Positions 1 to 5,879 of a DNA stretch of 6,283 bases are shown here, piece after piece. Every line of letters starts with the position of its first letter. Within the stretch, counting starts at the first letter, position 1. The notes under the pieces were generated by a model. The model saw nothing but the letters and a program-made list of their open reading frames with translations, searched no databases and had not been told where the DNA came from. The stretch is from Rhodospirillales bacterium (GTDB lineage Bacteria; Pseudomonadota; Alphaproteobacteria; MPNO01; UBA2964), in NCBI GenBank assembly GCA_002727395.1, contig PBWY01000099.1, forward strand, positions 1 through 6,283, written 5' to 3'. Both the position numbers and the translations under genes were made by a program.

Positions 1-1595
1 ATACCTGCCTTATTAACGTTGTCATCGACATGAGATTCAAACTGTTTGAAATTTTCTTCAAACTGTTTGGCTAAATGCTGTGCCGTACTGTCATATTCTT
101 TCTTATCGTTCCAGGTGTTACGAGGTGCGAGTACGTTACTAGGCACATCAGGGCACCCTTCAGGAACCAGCAGACCAAAGTTAGGGTCTGAAGCCACGCC
201 AACTGAGGCCAGCTTTCCATCCAAGGCTGCCCTGACCATGGCTCGGGTATGCGCTATTTTCATACGTTTACCAACTCCATATGCACCTCCACTCCAACCC
301 GTATTAACTAGCCAGCAATTGGATTTATGTTTGGCAATACGTTCTCCAAGAATTTTTGCATAGATTGTTGGATGACGGGGCAGAAACGGCGCACCAAAAC
401 AAGTTGAAAAGGTTGCTTCAGCTCCTGATGTCATGCCGCGCTCTGTACCTGCGACCTTTGCAGTATATCCTGATAAAAAATGATACATAGCTTGTTCGGG
501 TGTCATTTTACTAATTGGAGGCAAAACACCAAATGCATCTGCTGTTAACATTACGATATTGTCTGGATGTCCTCCCATCCCCGAGTCGCTTATATTCTCC
601 ATATAATCAATCGGGTATGAAGAGCGGGCATTTTCGGCTAACGATCCATCATCGAAATCTGGAATTCGAGTGACAGGGTCAAGTACCACATTTTCTAAAA
701 TGGTCCCAAATCGGCGGGATGCCATGTATATTTCTGGTTCAGCTTCAGCCGATAAATTGATAGTTTTTGCGTAGCAACCGCCTTCGAAATTGAAAACCCC
801 GTTATCTGACCAGCCGTGCTCGTCGTCACCAATCATTGTACGGGTTGAGTCTGAGGACAATGTAGTTTTGCCAGTTCCCGAAAGCCCGAAAAAAATAGCA
901 ACGTCCCCATTAGAACCAATATTTGAAGAGCAATGCATTGTCATGACGCCTATCGCCGGCAAAATCCAATTCATTACACCAAAGATACTTTTCTTTATTT
1001 CTCCAGTATAATGGCTACCTCCAACAAGAACAGTTTTTGCTGGAATATTAACAAGAATGCAGACCTCACTGTTGGTGCCATCTGTTTCAGGGTTTGAATG
1101 GAAATCAGGTGCTTGAATTACCGTCCATTCCGGTGTGAATGACCCAAGTTCGTCGGTTGCCGGTTGTATAAACATATTACGAGCAAACAAACTGTGCCAC
1201 GCGTTTTCTGTAATAATCCTCACGGGTAAACGGTATTTAGGATCTGCGCCGCAATAGCAATCTTGGACAAAGACCTCTTTATCCTTCAAATAACTCATCA
1301 TGCGATTATGAACGATCGAAAATTTATCGGCTCCGAGTGGCTGATTGACTGGCCCCCACCAAACGTCTTGTTGGATGGAGGGGTCTTCAATCATAAATTT
1401 GTCTTTCGGAGAACGGCCAGTGTATTCACCAGTTTTAGTTACGAATGCCCCATCAATGGATAGCACACCTTCTTTTCTGCGCAGGCCTGCTTCATAAAGT
1501 TGAGGTGCGGTTTGGTTCCAATACACTGAGCCGGTTGCACTTATCCCGTGATTACTAATACCGAAGTTACTTATAAAAGGTCCAATATTCCCCAC
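1..1595 (-). CDS. pckA: Phosphoenolpyruvate carboxykinase (ATP), 3' end cut by window edge
   Basis: Cytosolic enzyme of gluconeogenesis: oxaloacetate + ATP gives PEP + CO2 + ADP. The minus strand reads open for 531 codons from a GTG at 1595 to the left edge. The family is about 535 residues, so only a few codons are missing. Visible motifs: GRSPKDKF (from residue 60, substrate arginine R61), Y196 and K202 (GEIKK), metal-binding H221 (MHCSSN), P-loop GLSGTGKTT (237-245, K243) and MIGDDEHGW (254-262, D257/D258). These match the E. coli catalytic residues Y207, K213, H232, K254 and D268/D269 at a constant offset of 11, so the enzyme should be active. The GTG start is supported by an in-frame TGA two codons upstream and by an AGGAG six bases away. 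It is divergent from chvI, as in Agrobacterium and Sinorhizobium; in Agrobacterium pckA is reported to be acid-induced through ChvG/ChvI. By eye it is less AT-rich than the operon to the right. Confidence 0.97.
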   Translation of the reverse strand, partial: MGNIGPFISNFGISNHGISATGSVYWNQTAPQLYEAGLRRKEGVLSIDGAFVTKTGEYTGRSPKDKFMIEDPSIQQDVWWGPVNQPLGADKFSIVHNRMMSYLKDKEVFVQDCYCGADPKYRLPVRIITENAWHSLFARNMFIQPATDELGSFTPEWTVIQAPDFHSNPETDGTNSEVCILVNIPAKTVLVGGSHYTGEIKKSIFGVMNWILPAIGVMTMHCSSNIGSNGDVAIFFGLSGTGKTTLSSDSTRTMIGDDEHGWSDNGVFNFEGGCYAKTINLSAEAEPEIYMASRRFGTILENVVLDPVTRIPDFDDGSLAENARSSYPIDYMENISDSGMGGHPDNIVMLTADAFGVLPPISKMTPEQAMYHFLSGYTAKVAGTERGMTSGAEATFSTCFGAPFLPRHPTIYAKILGERIAKHKSNCWLVNTGWSGGAYGVGKRMKIAHTRAMVRAALDGKLASVGVASDPNFGLLVPEGCPDVPSNVLAPRNTWNDKKEYDSTAQHLAKQFEENFKQFESHVDDNVNKAG

Positions 1596-1601
1596 AACTC
1601 A

Positions 1602-1606
1602 CTCCT
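1602..1606 (-). promoter_or_regulatory. Ribosome binding site of pckA
   Basis: AGGAG on the minus strand, six bases before the GTG at 1595. It decides the pckA start: the reading frame is closed by TGA two codons upstream of this GTG, and no ATG near the start gives the conserved N-terminus. Confidence 0.8.
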
Positions 1607-1629
1607 GAATTTTTCCCGTCATACTAATT

Positions 1630-1644
1630 TTTAGAAATTCTAAA
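1630..1644. repeat. 15-bp palindrome in the pckA leader, possible operator
   Basis: TTTAGAA and TTCTAAA form perfect 7-base arms around one central A. The site lies just downstream of the predicted pckA transcription start and ahead of the coding region, where a bound repressor or activator dimer could control pckA. It is too AT-rich and short-looped to be a convincing RNA terminator. No known regulator is assigned. Confidence 0.35.
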
Positions 1645-1658
1645 TTTAATTTTGTGCG

Positions 1659-1687
1659 TCTATACCTCAAACGTTTTCTTGTTTCAA
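1659..1687 (-). promoter_or_regulatory. Candidate sigma70-type promoter for pckA
   Basis: On the minus strand, TTGAAA (1687-1682) is followed after exactly 17 bases by TATAGA (1664-1659). The -35 box matches the TTGACA consensus at five of six positions and the -10 box matches at four of six. Transcription would start near 1652 and leave a leader of roughly 55-60 bases before the GTG. This rests on pattern matching alone; the surrounding DNA is AT-rich, where such boxes also arise by chance. Confidence 0.45.
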
Positions 1688-1792
1688 ACATAACCTTACA
1701 AGCATGCCACTGCAACTCTCCAACTCAGGAGTATTTAAAGCAAATTATCGCAGTTTTTTTAGATTTATGTGTTGGCTTTTGATTAATACTCG

Positions 1793-1802
1793 CTTCATGA
1801 AG
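1793..1802. repeat. 10-bp perfect palindrome upstream of chvI, possible operator
   Basis: CTTCATGAAG is a perfect palindrome. Its flanks (CG on the left, TGCG on the right) nearly extend the symmetry if one base is skipped. It directly precedes the candidate -35 box of the chvI promoter (1804-1809), a position suited to a dimeric regulator. No regulator can be named from the sequence. Confidence 0.3.
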
Positions 1803-1803
1803 T

Positions 1804-1832
1804 GCGACAAACCGAATCAAAAAAATTATTAT
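1804..1832 (+). promoter_or_regulatory. Candidate promoter of the chvI operon
   Basis: GCGACA (1804-1809, four of six to TTGACA) and TATTAT (1827-1832, five of six to TATAAT) are separated by 17 bases. A perfect TATAAT also occurs at 1861-1866 but has no recognisable -35 box at 17-18 bases. Either would leave a leader of about 200-250 bases before chvI. The evidence is weak because this stretch is very AT-rich. Confidence 0.3.
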
Positions 1833-2074
1833 AAAATAAATAGCTAAAAACTAAAATGGATATAATAGTTGCTAAATCAAAATGGAGAAAAAAAAGTCCA
1901 ATGATGAGATTTTTTTCATTAAGATTTAACGAACGTTTATTTTTTATATATAAATCAAAAAAGGCAACTTTTCCCATTATTGCCCTAATTCTGCTTGATT
2001 TAGAGTTTGTATTAAGACTTGAACTAAATTTTGGGAGAAGCAGAATGAATTTGGGGTTTAATGATTATGAAGCT

Positions 2075-2081
2075 GGAGGAG
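2075..2081 (+). promoter_or_regulatory. Strong Shine-Dalgarno favouring the GTG start of chvI
   Basis: GGAGGAG with a five-base spacer to the in-frame GTG at 2087. It is the best ribosome binding site in the window and favours GTG 2087 over ATG 2045. If translation begins at 2045, these bases simply encode part of the N-terminus. Confidence 0.6.
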
Positions 2082-2086
2082 TTCCT

Positions 2087-2788
2087 GTGGGGCATAAAAT
2101 AGCATTGGTTGATGATGATCGAAATATTTTGACATCAGTAACAATGATCCTTGAAGCAGAGGGCTATGAGGTAAAGACATTCACGGATGGGGAGGCGGCG
2201 TTTCACGGCCTTTCAGCCCAGCCTGTAGATTTGGCTATCCTCGATATAAAAATGCCTCGACTAGATGGGATTGAACTTTTAAGGCGTCTTCGTAAAAAAA
2301 GCGACCTACCTATAATCTTCCTTACTTCCAAAGATGATGAAGTTGATGAAATATTAGGCCTTAGGGTGGGCGCAGATGATTATGTTAAGAAACCATTTTC
2401 ACAACAATTGCTGCTTCAGAGAATCCGTTCATTATTAAGACGCCATGATCGTTCGGGAGTGCTCCTAGATGGTGCTGATAATGAGCCCCCAATCGTTAGA
2501 GGTAACTTAAAATTGGATACTGGTCGACATCTTTGCTCTTGGAAGGGTGATGCTGTAAAACTCACCATAACAGAATTTCTTATCTTAAAAACATTAGCAG
2601 CAAGACCCGGTATTTTTAAAAATCGAAATCAATTAATGGATGCGGCATTAGGGGAGGATATTTATGTTAATGATCGCACGATTGACAGCCACATTAAGAG
2701 AATTCGTAAAAAATTTAAAGTTGTTGATTCTGATTTTGACCCAATCGAGACTCTTTATGGTGGCGGTTACCGTTACCGAGAAGAGTGA
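2087..2788 (+). CDS. chvI: ChvI-type response regulator, OmpR family
   Basis: Cytosolic transcription factor, partner of the sensor kinase encoded next. From the GTG at 2087 it is 233 residues, close to the roughly 240 of known ChvI proteins. The receiver domain (about 3-118) has the acidic pocket D9-D11, phosphoacceptor D53 (LDIKMPRLDG), switch residue T80 and conserved K102 (KKPFS). The C-terminal half is an OmpR-type winged helix (about 150-230) with the recognition region RTIDSHIKRIRKKF and the end ETLYGGGYRYRE, both very ChvI-like. I chose GTG 2087 because GGAGGAG lies five bases upstream and because known ChvI proteins begin only a few residues before IALVDDDRNIL. ATG 2045 (247 residues, with GGAGA six bases upstream) is a real alternative. 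ATG 1856 (310 residues) would add an unconserved extension and is unlikely. First gene of the proposed operon. Confidence 0.95.
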   Translation: MGHKIALVDDDRNILTSVTMILEAEGYEVKTFTDGEAAFHGLSAQPVDLAILDIKMPRLDGIELLRRLRKKSDLPIIFLTSKDDEVDEILGLRVGADDYVKKPFSQQLLLQRIRSLLRRHDRSGVLLDGADNEPPIVRGNLKLDTGRHLCSWKGDAVKLTITEFLILKTLAARPGIFKNRNQLMDAALGEDIYVNDRTIDSHIKRIRKKFKVVDSDFDPIETLYGGGYRYREE

Positions 2789-2800
2789 TTTGTAAAGTAA

Positions 2801-4474
2801 ATGGAATGGGGTTTCAATAGGGCACGCTCTACGAATTCTGCTGATAAACATAGTAGTTCTCGGTCCTTAGAAAAACATAGGAAAATTAAACGGCGCGGAT
2901 TCTTCTCACCTTTAACTTCTCGGATTTTGCTAGTTAACGTCCTTGCTCTCGCAATTTTGTTTATTGGGCTTCTTGATCAAGGTCGCTATGAAAAGGACTT
3001 GATCGAAACCAAGGTACAATCGTTATTTACCCAAGGAGAAATGATATCGGCTGCTCTAGCTGAGAGTGCCTATGAAACCCGGCTTAATGGCTCCACGGCG
3101 TTGGAGCCATCAATTGCCTCACCGATGCTGCGGCGTTTAGTCAAGCGTACTAAGGATAGAACGAGGTTATTTGACGGGAATGGATATTTAATGGCCGATA
3201 GCCAAAGTCTTTTAGGCCCTCAGGGTGCCACAGTAATAAAAGTCGTATTACCACCAATTGCAGATAATGATACATTTAGGATTTTTGTAAAATGGTTGGA
3301 AATGATTTTTTGGGACCCTGGTCGAAATCTGCCTCTTTATCAGGAGAATTCATACCAGCGAGCCGGAGATTATCGAGAAGTAGAGCGTGCTCTTTTAGGA
3401 GAGCCAAGTTCTGAAATTCGTATTAATGAGTCTGGTCGACTTTTAATCAGCGTTGCGGTTCCGGTACAACGTTTTAAAAAAGTTATAGGTGTTGTTTTCA
3501 TTACACATGATGCCAAGAAAATTGATGAAAAAATTCATGCTTATCTAATATTAATTTTGTCTATTTTTGCGGTAGCACTCTGTGTTACCATTTGTTTATC
3601 CTTATATCTAAGTGGTACGATCGCTCGTCCACTGCGTCATTTGGCAACGTCGGCCGACCGCGTTAGAAACACACCGGGTCAAGTCAAAGCATTGCCAAAA
3701 TTTCAGGGGCGAAATGACGAAATAGGCGATCTTGCCGAGGCTTTGAATGCAATGACTGCCGCGTTATCAGACCGTTTGGACGCTATTGATAGATTTGCTG
3801 CTGATGTTTCGCATGAACTAAAAAACCCCTTAACATCTGCACTAAGTGCTGCAGAAACAGCTGCTCGTATTGATGATGCCGAGCAGCAACGAAAGCTAAT
3901 GGGAATAATCAAAGATGATATAATTCGCTGTGATCGCACAATAACGGAAATCTCGGAAGCGTCACGGCTTGATGCTCAGTTATCCCGCGATGAGAATGAA
4001 ATAATTGATCTCGGACCACTTTTGAGCACATTAGTTGAAGTATCCCAATCAGGTAGTCCGTTCACAAACCATATTCAATATGTGGAAAATGGAAAGGGGC
4101 CATATACTGTTTTGGGAAAAAGGGGACCTATAGAACGGGTATTTAAGAATTTATTTGATAACGCTCTTTCTTTTAGTCCACCCGATGGTGAAGTAAAGGT
4201 TGAAATTAGGCGCGATAACGAAAATATTTTTATCACCGTTGAGGATGAAGGGCCGGGAGTACGAGAAGGAAGCCTAGAAAAAATATTCAACAGGTTTTAT
4301 AGCGAGCGGCCCGAATCAGAACAGTTTGGAACCCATTCTGGACTAGGACTCAGCATGGTGCGGCAGATTATTGCTGCTTATCGTGGTGATATTGTTGTTA
4401 AGAATTTAAAAAATTCAAACGGAAAAATTATGGGTGCATGTTTTGTTATTAGTTTGCCAGCTTGTCGAGCATAA
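2801..4474 (+). CDS. chvG: ChvG-type sensor histidine kinase
   Basis: Inner-membrane sensor kinase that phosphorylates ChvI, 557 residues. Order of parts: basic cytosolic N-terminus with the family motif RRGFFSPLTSRIL (31-43), first membrane segment (about 42-59), periplasmic sensor domain (about 60-246), second membrane segment (about 247-271), HAMP linker (about 272-325), dimerisation and phosphoacceptor domain with DVSHELKNPLTS (H338), and an ATPase domain with N box (N454), G1 DEGPGV (482-487), F box (KIFNRFYSERP) and G2 HSGLGLS (512-518). All catalytic elements are present. The periplasmic part corresponds to the Stimulus_sens_1 region known in ChvG; in rhizobia this part interacts with ExoR, which is not in this window. 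It starts 12 bases after chvI. The ribosome binding site of ATG 2801 is poor, so translation may depend on chvI, and the extreme N-terminus is less certain than the rest. Confidence 0.95.
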   Translation: MEWGFNRARSTNSADKHSSSRSLEKHRKIKRRGFFSPLTSRILLVNVLALAILFIGLLDQGRYEKDLIETKVQSLFTQGEMISAALAESAYETRLNGSTALEPSIASPMLRRLVKRTKDRTRLFDGNGYLMADSQSLLGPQGATVIKVVLPPIADNDTFRIFVKWLEMIFWDPGRNLPLYQENSYQRAGDYREVERALLGEPSSEIRINESGRLLISVAVPVQRFKKVIGVVFITHDAKKIDEKIHAYLILILSIFAVALCVTICLSLYLSGTIARPLRHLATSADRVRNTPGQVKALPKFQGRNDEIGDLAEALNAMTAALSDRLDAIDRFAADVSHELKNPLTSALSAAETAARIDDAEQQRKLMGIIKDDIIRCDRTITEISEASRLDAQLSRDENEIIDLGPLLSTLVEVSQSGSPFTNHIQYVENGKGPYTVLGKRGPIERVFKNLFDNALSFSPPDGEVKVEIRRDNENIFITVEDEGPGVREGSLEKIFNRFYSERPESEQFGTHSGLGLSMVRQIIAAYRGDIVVKNLKNSNGKIMGACFVISLPACRA

Positions 4475-4477
4475 TTA

Positions 4478-4894
4478 ATGAAATTTGTGCATGCTAGTTG
4501 TGTTGCAATAGGTCAATTTGGGATTCTTTTGCGGGGTCCATCCGGCAGTGGCAAGTCAGATCTTGCCCTTAGACTAATTGATGAGGGTGCCATCCTCGTA
4601 GCGGACGACCAGGTTTTTCTAGAGAGTATTGACGGGGAATTGTTAGGTAGTAGCCATGATAAAATCGCGGGCAAAATTGAGATCAGGGGTTGCGGTATTT
4701 TTGATTTTCCTTTTTTGAAGGCTATTACAATAAAGTTGGTTATTGATTTAGAGAAACGAGGAAATATTCCACGCCAGCCAGAGACTGATTCTTGCAATAT
4801 TTTTGGACATAGATTGCCACTATATCGGTTGTATGCCTTTGATATTTCTTCCTCTATTAAAATACGCGCCTTGTTGAAAAATCTAGTAAAATAA
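4478..4894 (+). CDS. hprK: HPr kinase/phosphorylase, short alphaproteobacterial form
   Basis: Phosphorylates and dephosphorylates the regulatory serine of HPr, linking metabolite status to the regulatory PTS. It has 138 residues and corresponds only to the C-terminal catalytic domain of the roughly 310-residue Firmicutes enzyme. Visible motifs: P-loop GPSGSGKSD (20-28), acidic VADDQV (41-46) and the family signature KIEIRGCGIF (66-75). The conserved start MKFVHASCVAIG shows that the gene is not an N-terminal fragment loss: alphaproteobacterial HprK proteins normally lack the regulatory N-domain. It begins three bases after the chvG stop without a clear Shine-Dalgarno, which suggests translational coupling. 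Neighbouring EIIA and two-component genes fit the known chvIG-hprK-PTS cluster. Confidence 0.93.
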   Translation: MKFVHASCVAIGQFGILLRGPSGSGKSDLALRLIDEGAILVADDQVFLESIDGELLGSSHDKIAGKIEIRGCGIFDFPFLKAITIKLVIDLEKRGNIPRQPETDSCNIFGHRLPLYRLYAFDISSSIKIRALLKNLVK

Positions 4895-4930
4895 TTGGTA
4901 TGAATATAAACTTGCTGTAAAATTGCAGAA

Positions 4931-5875
4931 ATGCTGTTACCAGAATATAAAAACACAAAGCCAAATAATATATCTTCTAGGCCCTTAATCTGTATGCCGG
5001 AGTTTGTACTTTTAATTACGGGTATCTCGGGAGCTAGCCGTTCAACTTCTTTAAAAATTTTAGAGGATCTCGGTTATGAAGCGGTTGATAATTTACCGCT
5101 TAAATTTTTATCGACGCTGGCTTCATCTGTAGATGGTGCGGAACGACCACTTGCTATTGGTATAGATATCCGGACTAGAGGTTTTCAAATTGATAAATTT
5201 TTCAGCGCATTAGACAAACAAAAAAAAAGTTCTGGATTCTGTGTTAAAATAATATTTTTAGATTGCGATAATGATGTTTTGCAACGACGTTTTACAGAAA
5301 CCCGTCGTCGCCATCCCTTGGCTACCGATCGCCCAGTAATGGATGGAATTTTAAAAGAAAGGCAGTCTATATTAGATCTCCGAGCCCGTGCTGATCTTAT
5401 AATAGATACACCTGAATTATCGTTTAATGGTCTAAAAAAAATACTGTCGGGGCACTTTTCAGTTGGTGAAGAAATTAAATTTTTAATTTCCTTTATTTCT
5501 TTTTCTTATCGACGAGGTGTTCCCAGAGAGTCCGATCTTGTTTTTGATACAAGATTTTTAGCTAACCCCTTTTATGAGGATAGATTAAAGAATTTAACGG
5601 GTATGGATCAAGAGGTGGCGGATTTTTTGGCGAGAGCTCCTTACTTTGAACCGTTTTGTGATTCATTAAAGGCATTATTGAACCTACTTCTACTTCGCTT
5701 TAAAAATGCGGTTAAAAGTTATCTTACAATATCAATTGGTTGCACCAGGGGGGGTCATCGTTCAACATTTGTTTTAGAAGAGCTTGTTAAACGGCTCCAG
5801 AAAACTGGAAATCGTGTTGATTTAGGTTACCGTGAGTTGCCCAAGATCGAAAACCAAATTCTGGAGTATAGATAA
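4931..5875 (+). CDS. rapZ: RapZ/YvcJ-family P-loop protein with altered motifs
   Basis: Cytosolic nucleotide-binding protein. In E. coli RapZ guides the small RNA GlmZ to RNase E and senses glucosamine-6-phosphate; in alphaproteobacteria the role is not settled. Family landmarks: LEDLGYEAVDNLPL (44-57), FLDCDNDVLQRRFTETRRRHPL (109-130), ERQSILDLRARADLIIDT (143-160), GVPRESDLVFDTRFLANP (196-213), TGMDQEVADF (223-232) and a C-terminal domain with GCTRGGHRS (270-278). Two motifs are odd. The Walker A reads GISGASRST (31-39), where the family has GxSGxGKS, so the G-K pair is S-R. The usual GCTGG-K/R-HRS reads GCTRGGHRS. The reading frame is intact, so it is not an obvious pseudogene. With 314 residues it is slightly long; ATG 4994 (293 residues, MPEFVLLITGIS) is an equally good start, and neither has a clear Shine-Dalgarno. 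Gap to hprK is 36 bases. Confidence 0.93.
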   Translation: MLLPEYKNTKPNNISSRPLICMPEFVLLITGISGASRSTSLKILEDLGYEAVDNLPLKFLSTLASSVDGAERPLAIGIDIRTRGFQIDKFFSALDKQKKSSGFCVKIIFLDCDNDVLQRRFTETRRRHPLATDRPVMDGILKERQSILDLRARADLIIDTPELSFNGLKKILSGHFSVGEEIKFLISFISFSYRRGVPRESDLVFDTRFLANPFYEDRLKNLTGMDQEVADFLARAPYFEPFCDSLKALLNLLLLRFKNAVKSYLTISIGCTRGGHRSTFVLEELVKRLQKTGNRVDLGYRELPKIENQILEYR

Positions 5876-5879
5876 ATAA

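Larger units (their letters stand above)
1596..2086. other. Divergent intergenic control region between pckA and chvI
   Basis: About 490 bases of very AT-rich DNA separate the two divergent starts. The left half (1596-1850) carries the promoter candidates and palindromes listed separately. From 1844 to the chvI start the chvI frame stays free of stop codons. Its translation is rich in K, F, L and R, resembles nothing I recognise and contains no domain motif. I treat it as a leader and not as protein. No RNA gene or terminator was recognised. Confidence 0.6.

Noticed and set aside
46..1463. Three plus-strand open frames within 46-1463
   Set aside because: They are antisense to the long, fully motif-supported pckA frame on the minus strand and have no recognisable product.
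1601..1732. Inverted pair ACTCCTGA (1601-1608) and TCAGGAGT (1725-1732) that could mask the pckA ribosome binding site
   Set aside because: The distal copy lies upstream of the predicted pckA transcription start, so it would not be in the mRNA. An eight-base match across 130 bases can arise by chance.
1795..1977. A 60-codon minus-strand open frame in the pckA-chvI intergenic region, rich in hydrophobic residues
   Set aside because: No recognisable domain, no clear ribosome binding site seen, and its hydrophobic look follows from AT-rich DNA read in this frame. It also overlaps the predicted chvI leader in antisense.
4478..4894. hprK as a truncated pseudogene
   Set aside because: The P-loop, the DD motif and the EIRG signature are all intact, and the short form is the normal alphaproteobacterial version.
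4895..4930. Possible terminator or small RNA between hprK and rapZ
   Set aside because: Only a 3-4 base stem (CTG with CAG) can be drawn and no T run follows, so the gap looks like an ordinary operon spacer.
4513..4956. A 147-codon minus-strand open frame over hprK
   Set aside because: It is the antisense shadow of hprK, which has clear family motifs on the plus strand; the antisense translation shows none.
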